From Odontesthes bonariensis (lineage: Eukaryota > Chordata > Actinopteri > Atheriniformes > Atherinopsidae), in NCBI RefSeq assembly GCF_027942865.1, contig NC_134529.1:28704760-28768759 (forward strand): a stretch of 64,000 bases of DNA. Direction: 5' to 3'. Under the pieces are notes generated by a model. It did not search any database, was not told the DNA's origin, and saw only the letters and a list, made by a program, of their open reading frames with translations. Of the stretch, positions 22,601 to 35,500 are shown piece by piece; position 1 is the first letter of the stretch, and each line of letters opens with the position of its first letter. The position numbers and the translations under genes are program-made.

Positions 22601-25600
22601 CAGCTCTGTCTTTGGAGACCCATTCAAAAGAATTAATTAGGAAGTGCTTCTTTCAGTTGAGAAATATCTCCAAACCCCAAAGACTTCTGTCTAAAAGTGA
22701 GCTGGAGATGATTATCCATGCTTTTATTTGATGTCATTTAGACTATTGCAACAGCCCATTTACCTGTTTTAATAAGAAGGAGCTTGGCCGTCTTCAAGCA
22801 AATCAGAACGCTGCTGCTGGGCTTTTAACCAACACATCATATGACTCCCGTCTTGGCCTCTTTGCACTGGCTACGGGTGCATTTTAGAATCCATTTTAAA
22901 ATTTTACTGCTCACGTTTACAGCCCATCCGGCAGAGCCCCGGCATACGTAGCTGAACTCTTAGATATCCACCTCGCAGTCTGAGGTCAGCTGATCAAAGA
23001 CTGCTAGTGCTTCCACGGACCCATTTTAAGTCTCGAGCGGACACGGCTTCATAAGGAGTGTTCCCCAGAATGTGGAACGCCTTGCTGGCGTTTTTTCCGC
23101 TGCCTTGATTCTGTTGAAACCTTTAAAAAGCAGCTAAAGACCCTTCTATTTAGGCAGGCTTTTAATGAGACAAGGTTTTTACATTTTTTAGGTCTTGTTT
23201 GCTCTCATCTCCCCTCTCTCTTATCGCTTATCTCCTGTGTTTTTATATGTGACTGCTTTTATTCTTTGCTTTCATTTTATTCTTTGACTATTGTTTGTGG
23301 CTTTTAACCTGTAAGAAGAGCTATATTAACAAACTTTAGGCTGCTCACTTCTCCGCTCCCCAGCCCTAAAACAGGCTGATTGAGTGTTATTTCAATGGGG
23401 GTGAGAAGACAGCTGTTGTGCTTAAGCCAAGTGATATTTTAAAAGCCATGATTCTCTACTTCTCCTTTAAACTTGTGCAGGTCATTTGTGAATAATCTCT
23501 GAATATTCAGTTAAAGAGCTGAGATTTAAACATAGCAAATTCATCTTAAACAGAAAAGGCCAATATTTATTTTTTTTTTTTTTCCCTTGTCCTGTCCAGC
23601 ATTATGGCAGCAGAATTGTAATCTGAATACCGTTTATGCTAAACACATTTGCTATGCCAAGGGAAGCTGTATGAATGAGAAAAGGCCCATTTTAAAGTGT
23701 TAGCTACACTCAACCATGGACAGAAACTAGGGCCAAACGATATATATCGTTATCGTATCAATATCTAGATATGAACATTCAAGATAGTAATATCTTAAAT
23801 TCAACGATATCAACAATATAGATTTCCCCGGCATGTGCAGCTGAAGCCAGCCAATGACAAACATCCGAGAAGCATGAGTGCGGAAGATAAGGCCGGTGCA
23901 GAATCTGCATATTCAACGGATTTAGTGGCAAAAATGAAGTCATTCTCCATTATTTGGAGGTGTTTTGGATTCAGAAAACAGGATGTGAACCAGAGCGGGG
24001 CAAAAATTGCGATGAGGCAAGGCAGCGCAACAAACATGTTCCACCACCTGAAACAACACCACCACGTACTGCTTCGAAGAGTGTATTCCAATGAGAGAAA
24101 CGGCGGAGACTTCTCAGTCATCCAAAATGAAGCCCAAGCAAAGTTTGATTGCTGATGCGTTCAGTAGCGTTACGCCATATGAGTCGACGTCCACCAGGCA
24201 CAAAGACATTACAGACGCCATAACATACCACATTGCAAAAGACGTGGTACCCGTGTACGCCGTCACAAAAGAGGGCTTTCAGAAAATGGATCGGACGCTG
24301 GACAAACGTTACAAAATATCATCCCGGACATATTTTAATCAAGAGGCCATTCCAAAAATCTCTAACGAATGTAAAATGTTGAAACCGAGCTCTGTGAAAT
24401 TGATCATTTTGCCACAACCAGACGTCTGAACCTTACATCAGTTTAATGCTCCATTTTATAACAACAAACTCAAGACCCGATGTCTGCAGATGTCCTTCTT
24501 TTGTATTATGATTCAATTCAATTCAATTCCTTTTTATTTATATAGCGCCAAATACAACAAATGTCATCTCAAGGCACTTAAAGTCCAATTCAAGCCAATT
24601 GGAATTCAATTAATTGTAATCATAATTCATAAAATAATCCAATTCGTTCATATAGAGCCAATTCAAAAACAATTTCCTAGCTAAGGAAACCAACAGATTG
24701 CACTGAAACTTTGATGTTTGGGACAGACCCACGGGCCCCACCCTCCCCGGCTGCCCTCACTCTGATGCAGTTTTAGCTCAGCTTTGGAAGCATGTCACAG
24801 AGAGTGAGACGGTAGTTACCAGGCAGGATGGTCCTGTAGAGGAAGGCGAAGTGTTTCAGCAGCCAGGGGTGGTTGAAGTGGCTGATGGCAAAGTGACGCT
24901 GCACCAGGAACATGTACTGGAACAAAGAGCGGGTGGTGTAACTCCCATAGGCCACTCCCTCATAGAGGGAGCCATCTGTCACATCCTGCAAGAGGATCAT
25001 GGACTTCTCCATGATGGATAGGGCCTGCTTGGTCCACAGGTAAGCCTCCTGAAGGTAACCTACAACACAGACAGTTTAAATAGTTTCAAGATCAATCTGC
25101 CGCTGTTTGATCATTTTGTATTGCATATTAGTGCTTATCATGGGGAATTTGCAGAAACGTGAACCTCTCTCTGTCCCAGTGGACATCAAGTGTACTTCAC
25201 TTGTTTTCAGGGTTTGGTTAAACCAAAGCTAATCTATACTTTCATTACCCCCTACCCGAACCAGGGTTTGTATCCCCACCCCGCTGTGACTGGTGTGCAG
25301 TTGGTGAGAGGCTGGGGTAGCTTGTGGTTGTGGAAGAAAAGATGGCTGTTGTGGTGTGAGGAGCAGTGATGGCTGGCATTAGGGGGGTGACTCTGGGACG
25401 CCAGTGATCACTGTCTAGCCTCCTGGAGGTGTCGTGGGCCGAACTAGACAAAACACTGATGAAACAAAGTTCCCACCTGATGACCCCAATGACATGTTGG
25501 TCAGCACTGCTCACTGATCTATATTACAGTTTACTTTGAATTCTGGTTTGTTTGGTTTGTGTCTTGATTGAATCATTTCTCATTTTTTCTAATTCTCATA

Positions 25601-26468
25601 TTTTCTACACAACTGACAATGTCTTAGAACATGTGTACAATTCTAACTGACTGAATGAGAAGAACGACCCTTAATACAGTGAACGTTCATCTCCAGTTTT
25701 CCCAGTTGTTGCACCATCTGCAGAGAGACCCCTGAGAGCTCGAAATGAGCCTTGAGATTTAGAGTATATAAATATGTGTGTGACGTTATTTCAGAGTTTT
25801 AGAAAATACAGCATTCCAGGAAAAAAGCATCTTCTTTATGCATTACCTACAGAGACCTCACTTTGACAAACTCGCTGCTGTGGCTATGGAAAGCATGCCA
25901 CCACTGTGCTGCGCTGCACCATATACACACAGTCACACACAGAGTTTACTATAAGAACAAGCAACTACATAAACACTCTGGCCACAGTTCTTTGAGGAAT
26001 CGCCCCGGCCCTCCCACCGGAGCCGTCCCCACCAGTGTTTGGTTTGGGGACCGCTGGCCTGAACAGAGCAGGTATTTACCATAGAACATGAACTCTGAGC
26101 AGGCACAAAGTCCACATTTACAAGAACGCAGGGTCACCGATGCTTACGTGCTACAGCCCACAGTCCTTTTTTTTTTTTTTCACAACCATGTTCCTCAAAG
26201 GATTGTGGATTCTGTCTGGAGGGCTGCAGGAGCGCACAGGACACTGAAGGCACATGTTGCACTCTGCTAGGGTTGCCCCTTGTCACTGGTTTTCACGGAC
26301 AGGGTCTCAAGGCAGGAAGGGCACTCATTTTCTTCCCCAGACCACGTGTCCAAGTGTCCTTGGACAAGACGCTGAACCCCACGTTGCCTCTGATGCATCC
26401 ATTGATATGAATGTGTGTGACAGAGAAAAGAGCAGTAGCCTGTATCACGGTATAGAGACGCACAGTAT

Positions 26469-26505
<37 letters not shown>

Positions 26506-29500
26506 TGTGAGAATGGCTGAATGTGGCTTGTAGTGTAAAAGCGCTCTGAGTGGGTAGCTACACTAGAAGAGTGCTGTATAGCTACAGTCGATGAACCATT
26601 TAGGTGGGGAGAGGAGGGTCTGGGTTAGGAACCCCAGGGGGGCATCTCTGCTCTTTGCAGATGACCTTGTTCTGTCGGCCTCTTCAAACAATGACTTTCA
26701 GCACACACTGGAGCAGTTCACAGCCCAGGGCGAAGCGGCTGGGGTGCACGTCAGCCCCTCTTCATCTGAGGCCATGGTTCTCACCTGGAAAAGGGTGGAG
26801 TGCTCCCTGCAGGGACGAGGAAGGGTCCCAGCCTCAAGCGGAGGAGTTCAAGTACCTTAGGATTGTTCACCAGTATAGAACAGAGTGGCATATGGATGGA
26901 TAGACTGGGGCTTGTCAGCAGCAACAGTGGTGAAAAGGGAACTGAAGTGAAGGCAAAGCTTTTGATTCACTGATCCATCTCTGCTCCAACCCTGATTGAT
27001 GATCGGTAGGTTTGGGGAGTAACTGAAAGAATGAGACTGTGGATACAAGCAGCTGAAATGAATTTCCTCTGGAGGGCAGCTGGTCGTGTGCATCCAGGAG
27101 GAGCCCAAAGGAGTCAGCTGAGCTGGTTCAGGCATCTGATTAAAATTCCTCCCTTTGGAGGAGACCCCAGGGCAGACCCAGAACTCATTAGAGGGATTAT
27201 GTATCCCTTTTGGCCTGGGAACCACTGGTTGCCTCTGCAACTCCACCTCAGAGTAAATGGATGGATGGATGGATGGATGGATGGATAAATATCTCTAAGA
27301 AAAATCAAACTTTGATATATCATCTAACTCAAAAATCCAGTCATAATAATAGAAATGTCAAACCAAAATCCGTTATTAAACCAATTCCTTTGACACTGAA
27401 CCCAAAGACATACAGGGGTCAAAAGGAAAAAGGAGTGAGAGCTTTCTCAATGCAGTGTTTGGTTGGGAACACCACAGAGAAGTCCTGAGCTAACTGATGG
27501 GGAAATACCCCTCTGACAATGTGTGTGACAGCAGTCCAGAGGACTTATTCTTTCGAAGCTTTGAGGACGAGTCCACACAGAATAGCTCCATACTTAGGTT
27601 TTACTGACTGACACTTAGGTGCTGTTTACACATACCCGGGTATTTTGATAAACGAAGACCTTTCCCTTCGTTTGTGCCTTTCGTTTATACACAAACGGAG
27701 TTTTTTCCTCCGAAAACGAGGCATAAAAAAAACTGGAGATTTTTTAAAAACTCCGTTTAGCGTTTGTGTATAAACTGGTTGAAAGAGACAAAAACAGAGT
27801 TTTGGGCTATTGAGAATGAGGAGTTGTCGTCATAGTACAGAGCCCCGCCCCTATCCGCCATGTTGGCAGGATGCTAGCGTGATAACGCCATTCTCTCCGT
27901 TCGTTTACAGTGTACGCGTGTGTTTTTAAATCAGTAAGTTTAAACAGTCCGGAATTGCAAGAACATGCCTGGCAATCACTGCTGTGTGAAGAACTGTTCC
28001 AGTACCTCACATAATACGTTTGGGAAACATAGGAACAACGAAATACATTTTTTCAAAGTTCCTCCTGTCAGCAGTTCTTTATTAGGCTTCTGATTAGCTT
28101 GTGTGGAATTCTCATTGTTCTAACACTGCCACCGTCAGGCTTGGCATAATTTAACAGCTCTTGATAGCGTTTTTATGCTGATCAATGTAGACGTGTTTTT
28201 TTTTAAAAACGGGGCTGTGTGCACCTAGTTATTTTTGCAAACGAAGGTTAGAAAATATGCGTTTATCAAAATACCCGGGTATGTGTAAAAAGCACCTAAA
28301 ATGTCAATTAAAATAAGATGTGCTATAAGAGTCATTAACATTCCAATCCCCATGGCCAATTCAGTGTGCTTAACTGTGCCAGATCAACCTATACTTTTAG
28401 TAGATCTAAAAATAAATTCCTGACCCCTGTGACTAAAGTTTAAAAAAAAGTGGACAAATATCTTCTTAAAAAACTATGCATCTTCAGTCGTGAATATTGA
28501 AACTGTTTTAAGAGTAATTAGGCTCATTCCACACTCAAACATGTCAATGTTTGTGCAGCGTTATAGTAATATTCTCTTGTCACTGTATTAAAAAACACAA
28601 CCAGGTAGGACTGTTGTATAAAGAGTATGTTAGAGCTCCAGGAGCAGATAGAGTTTTTACTTCCTCCAAGCATTCGTGGAACATGCTACAACATGACTTC
28701 TAACTTTAGAGTTCCTGTAGGCTAGCATTAGTTGGACAGTCTGTGCCTAATCTGTAACTCTTCAGTTAGACGAAAGAACCCTGCAGAGATGAACGGGCCG
28801 ATTTTAAATGACACATCTGCTCACTCACAGTCAGTATCAGCACTACGGCAGACTCAGGTAATCACATGACTCGGTTAATAACCGAGAAAAAACAAAGAAA
28901 GCTGCACCAAGGGGAACATGTTTTCCTCTACGAAGAATACAGCCAGCCAACCACAATGATACAAGGTTGTAAGATACAGTATCCAAGCCACATCACAACC
29001 AAAAAGACCTTCAAACTGAAAGTCCTGCAGGAGTCACCTGAGACAGTCATAGCAGACTTTACAACAACAGAAAAGGGCAAGGTAAAGTCCAACCTTCTTT
29101 TCTTCACACACAATCCAAAAGCAAGGCATTCCACTTTCACAGAAGCCTTCATGCATATAAAGAAGAATGGTATCAGTTTATGAAGATAACGACAAAACCT
29201 GCCCAATGTATACCATTAATATTAACAATAAAGGTACAGTCATGGTCCAAGGATCTGAAAACTGTCTGGACAACTTTCAAAATAATTTCAAAAAATGAAA
29301 GAGGAGGCCTGAAAAGGAAGTGAAGGAAAGTTCAACATATTCAGACAGCAACATCAAACAAGACAGAGAGCTTCATCATATCCTGCAACCCTTCAGGTAC
29401 TCTCTCTCCTGAGTCCACTACTGGATTCACCAACAATATAAAAACTATCAAAGAAGGACTCTCAGTGTTGGAGAGGGAATTCATGGAGTTCAGAGAGAAA

Positions 29501-32500
29501 ACTATGGTCAGCCTGCATCAGAAAACCTTCAATAATCAACCAAACAATGAGACCCACTCTATGATTCTTCAGCAACGAGACCAAATCAGAGAACTACAAC
29601 AGGCCATCAGAGAGCTGGGGGAGGATAACCAATCACTGAGGATGGTGCTTCGGACAACAAGAGAGGAAACATCCAGAGGTTCACCACCAACCCATAACCT
29701 CTACTGCTCCTCCTACACCCTGCTATTCAGGTGCCATCTCCGCTCCATCTGAAGTCAATCCCCCCTAAACTCCCAAACCCCCAGCCTCCTTAATACCCCC
29801 CTACCCCTCATTCTCCAGGCCCACTCACCCCCCCAAAGTCCTCAGACCTCTCTACTGACCACAAGCCTAACAACAGACCCAGCAAATCTTCACACAAAGA
29901 AATATTCTTTCTCTGGGACTCCAATGGGAAACACAACAATATGGCACGTCTGTTTCCAGAGAAGAAATCTGGGAAACTTTGGAGCCCCACCACAGAGAAG
30001 GCCATGGAACACCTGACCAGGTGTAGAACGTATCCTCATCCATACTGACTCAAACCATCTCACTAGAAACAAACGGGGATTTTCCCACAGCACAATGGCA
30101 ACTGGCAAAAGGAGCCATCAAAAACTTCCCAACTTCTAAAGTAATGATATCCACATTACTTCCTCATTCAGATGTTCCCTAAATCATTATTAACACTATT
30201 AACTCAGAGATCACCAGGAGCTGTACTCATCTCCCTAATGTGAGTATAGCACAGCACAGCAGAATAGGTTACCAACATCTGCATGACCCCATCCATCTCA
30301 ACAACAGAGGAGTAAAACCATTTGCCAAAAAGATTAAAGAGACAGCTCTGAACAGAGAACACTACCCCCAAAACCACCAGCAACATCACGGGTACCCTCA
30401 CACCCACCAGCAGCACCAGAGAGACAGGCAGCCTCCCCAAGAGCAGCAGAGGTACCCTCACATCCTCCAGCAGCACCAGCGAGATCTTCCCCAACAGCAC
30501 CAGAGACATCTCCAACAGCAGCAGCAACATCCCCCCCTTCAGCAGCGACACCAGACCCAGCAGCAGCAACATCCCCCCCTTCAGCAGCGACACCAGACCC
30601 AGCAGCAGCAACATCCCCCTTTCAGCAGTGACACCAGACCCAGCAGCAGCAACATCCCCCCCTTCAGCAGTGACACCAGACCCAGCAGCAGCAACATCCC
30701 CCCCTTCAGCAGCGACACCAGACCCAGCAGCAGCCCCCTGGACCACAGCTGCATACACCCACACAGAGAGACTCTTACACTGCTGTTGCTTCCAGAACAA
30801 AGGTTCCTTTAGAGCAACATTATCTACTCATTTGTCACAATGTTAATAGGTTAAGCCGACCGTTTGGTACATTTTAAATCTGCACTAGTACAGTACATAA
30901 TTTAACTCATTTAGATTTGGTTACATATTGAATACTTTGTTGTGAAGCACTACTTTTTTAAATTAGAGAATAGCATCTTTTTCACTTAGCAGTTGGAATA
31001 TTCAGGGATTGTACTCTTCAACCTTTGGATTGAAGACTTCAAATCCTGAATTTATAGATAGTATAAATAACATTGATTTGATTATCTTACATGAAACATG
31101 GAGACATGATAGCAATCCTTCAAACTGCCCAAGTAACTATAACAAACTGAATCTGTCCTCCTTAAAATATCCCCACATGAAAAATGGAAGCCACTCTAGG
31201 GGAATAATTATTTGGAATAGACAGGAACATCACAATTATCTGGCTAAAACTCAGTAGAGGACTTCTTGAAAACTCTAAAGATGTTTATCTGTGTACTATC
31301 TATTTACCACCTTCAAGCTCACCATATTACTCAGAAGGATATCTCCATGAAGTTCAGAAAGAAATTCTTTACTTCCAGTCACTCGGCTCCACATTGTTAT
31401 GCGGAGACTTCAATGCCAGAACTGGCAGAGAAATAGATTTCATTGATACAAATGGCAGTAATCCTTTTGATGTTTCCCCTCTATACCAACCCTTCATTAC
31501 AACACATAGACATAGCTATGATAGTCTGGTGAACAAGAATGGAAAATAAGTTTTACAAATGTGCAAACCCTAGGATTATACACGAGGAGAGTCCCTGGGC
31601 AGCTTTACCTACCACTCTGTGTTGGGAAATGGTGTCATTGATTATGCAATCACAGGCATCTGTCCAGAAAGCATAGATGCATTCACAGTCTTGCCACAAC
31701 GTCCCATATCAGACCACACTCTATCTGAAAAAAGCAGAGAGCCATGCCCAGAAACATACCCCCAACTCTCCCAAAACATTACAGGTGGACAGAGAAAAGT
31801 CTCACTTATTACACCAGTGCATTTAGCAACACTAATATACAAACCATGCCAGATAGTTTTCTGTGTAACCAATACCTGCTAAACAAAGATAGCATAAATC
31901 TGCCCACTAAAGATTTTTAATCAGATATTTATGAAACTAGCAAAAGAGTCTAAAATGACAAGGTCAAATGCCAAATCAAACAAAGGTTTGCAAGCAAAAG
32001 AACAATGTTCCCTTTTCAGAAAGCATTTCAGAAACCTGTCAAACAAGAACGATCCCGAAAACCAGGACCTGCGCCACGAACACCACACAGCACTTAAACA
32101 ATACAAGAAAATGATCAACAAGGAAAGGCCACATATACTGAAGATGAATTCATTCAAATTGAAAAGGCAACAGACCAAAATTATTTTTGGAAGCTGTGGA
32201 AAAAAACAATTTGAATTCAACCAAATATAAAGATAGCATTAGAATTCAGAATGGCAATATTTGGAAAAATTATTTCTCAAATTTATATCTAAATCCAGAA
32301 AATGATGGTTTAAACACACAGCAGATGTCCATAATTGACTAAATAAAATCACTATAAAATGCAATAAAAGACAACCAAAATGCTTTGGATGGCTCTAATT
32401 ACACCTGAGGAGCTCCAAGAAAAACTTGCTGATCTTAAAAATGGAAAGGCTTGTGGCATCAATGGTATCAGGACAGAAATGTTGAAACACAGTAGTAATA

Positions 32501-35500
32501 AACTTAAACTGGCTATACTAAAATGATTTAACTCAGAGTTCAAAAGTGGAATTTACCCTACAATTTGGAACAAAGGATTGATCACTCCCATCTTTAAAAG
32601 TGGAGACAATCTAAATCCTAATAATTATCGGGGCATTTGTGTAAATTCTAATTTAGGGAAACTATTTTGTAGCATACTTAATTCAATAAATCCTGTCCTA
32701 CTTCACTGATAGCACTTTATACCCAAACATAGAACTGCAGATCACATATTTACTCTCCATACTCTAATCCAAAAACATGTGCACCAAAAAAATAAAGGGA
32801 AAATATATGTTTGCTGTGTTGATTTCAGGAAAGCTTTTGAATCAATTTGGCACAATGGGCTTTTCTACCAGTTACTCAGAAATGGTATTGGAGGCAAAGT
32901 TTATGATCTAATTAAATGGAAATACTCTGAAAATGAGTGCGCTATAAAAATTCGTAAGAAAAGAACTGATTTCTTCAAGCAGTGTCCATCCAGGTTGTAA
33001 TATGTCCCCAACCCTTTTCAATATATTTATTGACCAATTAGCAAAACTACTTTAAAACTCCCCAGCCCCAGGACTTGACTTGGAGGGGAAGGGAGCTAAG
33101 ATCTGTTGTATGCAGATGACCTCCTTCTGTTATCACAAACAGAACAAGGAATGCAAGAATATCTGGACATACTCCATGATTATCGTGTAAATTGGGCAAT
33201 CAGAGTAAACCAAGATAAAACTAAAACTGTAATATTTCAAAAGAAAGCAAAATCACAATTTAAAAAGTATCAATTTACTTTGGGTGAGACACCTCAGAGT
33301 CACCAATGGAGTACACTTACTTCGGCCTAACTATCACTGCTTCGGGTCATTTTGTTAAAGCTGTGAGTTCATTAGCAGATAAAGCCCGTAGAGCATATCA
33401 CAGAATACGAAAAGTTCTATTCAAATTAAATCCCCTAATCAAAATCTGGCTTGAAATTTTCCATTGATTGAACCAATCCTCCGATATGGAAGTGAAGTTT
33501 GTGGCCCATTAATTAAACAAGAGCACTGGGGCTCAAACGCCGTTGAAGAAGTGCATCTTGAATTCTGCCAAAACATACTCAGAGTCCACAGAAACTGTCC
33601 AAAGCACGGCTGCAGAGCAGAGCTGGGCCCGCAGCCCCTCTTAATCACAATTCAAAGGAGAACTATTACATTTTGGAAGAACTTGATAGAGTCTGATTTA
33701 GACTCATGCTAGCACAGAGCAAAATAGAAGCAGCAGGTCTGTCTGAAGTAATACCTGGAATGGAAAAATGAGGAAATCAGATTGACAAGTCAAAATAACA
33801 CTATAAAAATAGTTCCATACTCACAAATGAAACAAACCGACAAAGATAATAAAGAAAAATATTACAAACAGTGGAAAACAGAAACTCAAACAATCAATAA
33901 ATTAGAATGTTATCATTTACTGGACAGAGAATCCAATTGGCCCAATATTTAACCCAAAAATAAAAATAAAAAAAGACAAACCCTTACAAAATATAGACAC
34001 AGTGACAATATACTTGCCATTGAAACTGGTCGCCATAAAAGAGAATGGCTAGAAAGAACGAAAAGAATTTGTATCCACTGTGACACAGGAGAAGTAGAGA
34101 CAGAAACTCACTTTCTCACACACTGTCCCAAATACAAAGACATTAGAGAAGAATTATTTCCCAAATTTACAGAAAAAAATCCCAGACTTCCTCAGCCTCC
34201 AACAGAACCAAATGCTTCCAATCCTTCTGGGAGGAGCCAGCTCTGCTGTACAACTGGCAGGAGACTACATGTAAAGCTGTTCCTCATTTATTTCTGCTAA
34301 AATATTTATTATTTAATAAGTAAAAAAAAAAACTATTACCACTATTCAATTACTTATCACTATTCTCATTATCACTTATTATGTTATTGTTTATTATTTT
34401 ACACCCACACAGAAACCTGCACACACACACACACACAATTCTTTTCTTATTTTATTTTTAAGTTTTATTCTATTTATGTAAATATTAACTTGTGAAGTGT
34501 ATTTTTGTTTTGTTTTATTTACTCTTCATGCTTCAGCAACAAAGTCTGTGTGGCATTCATGCTAATAAAGCCAATTTGAATTGAATTGAATTGAGAGAGA
34601 CAGACAGAAAGATAATACTGATTTAGCTGCCCTGCTATGTAGTGGTAAAATGAGCTTGCTCCTGAAAACATAACATCATAAAAAAGTGCAATCAGGAAAT
34701 GAATGAAGCCCTGCTGCTCCTCATTGAGAGCCTCAGTACAGACTTCAGCTGAATAACAAGGCCGAGCACAACGTTACAGAGTCTTTATTCACAATTCCTC
34801 ATTTCTTCACAGCATTCCCAACTGTTTAATGATTAACATCAAAGCCCAAACCATGCACTGCACATTCACAGCCAGTCATGCATCCCTCTGGCAAACGCTG
34901 CAGTGTGGGTGGTCAATATGAAGGCTCTGCCAAATGTCCTGGAGCAGATGAACTGTGGGTAAACAGTTTAGTTTGACATTCAGCTTCAAGTGGCCTCCAA
35001 GCCAACGGCTCCATCAGGACAGCACTGAGAACTGCTGCAGCCTGGAATACTGTGTTGTTGCTGGTTTAAACAACTGCACAACAAAAATCCTGAATGCATG
35101 TATTTCAACCTTAGATGGCAGCTGCATTCTTCAGGCAACCGTGTGTTATATTCAAACATAAACTGTTCAAACTTCATTCTAAAGAATACTCAAACACCAG
35201 CCGCTCAAAAGACAACTTACTGAAAGCAATTAAGATATCAGGAGCCTGAATTTCATCAGGTAATGTTCAGCATGAGAGCTCCATATGTGGTGTAACAGGC
35301 CCATTAGTTCCACTGACATGTATCACATCATTTCTGCTATCTGCTGTACATCCAGCATCGGTCCACACTGCTGAGAGGAGGACCAGTGTGTCCCACACAC
35401 ACATAACAATATCATCTATCATATAACATCATGGGCCAGGACAACCAAGTAGGATTAGTGGCTCAGCGAAGTAACTTCAGGTTCAGCTCCATATTTTCAG

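Larger units (their letters stand above)
28866..34594 (+). mobile_element. Non-LTR retrotransposon, nearly full length but decayed
   Basis: In order on the plus strand: ORF1 (28866-30820), an endonuclease (about 30985-31900), a reverse transcriptase (about 32390-33720) and a C-terminal zinc-knuckle region (about 34000-34280: [20 protein letters not shown], then [19 protein letters not shown]). The 3' end is GCTAATAAAGCCAATTTG plus a GAATT tail at 34575-34594. The RT shows [12 protein letters not shown] (motif A), [12 protein letters not shown] (motif C) and [13 protein letters not shown]. Many stops and frameshifts occur. I do not assign the clade; it is not Rex1 or L2. It fills much of dse intron 2. 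Confidence 0.85.

Noticed and set aside
26604..27246. Alternative-frame ORFs around the RTE fragment
   Set aside because: Shadows of the decayed reverse transcriptase; the correct frame is identified by the FADD motif.
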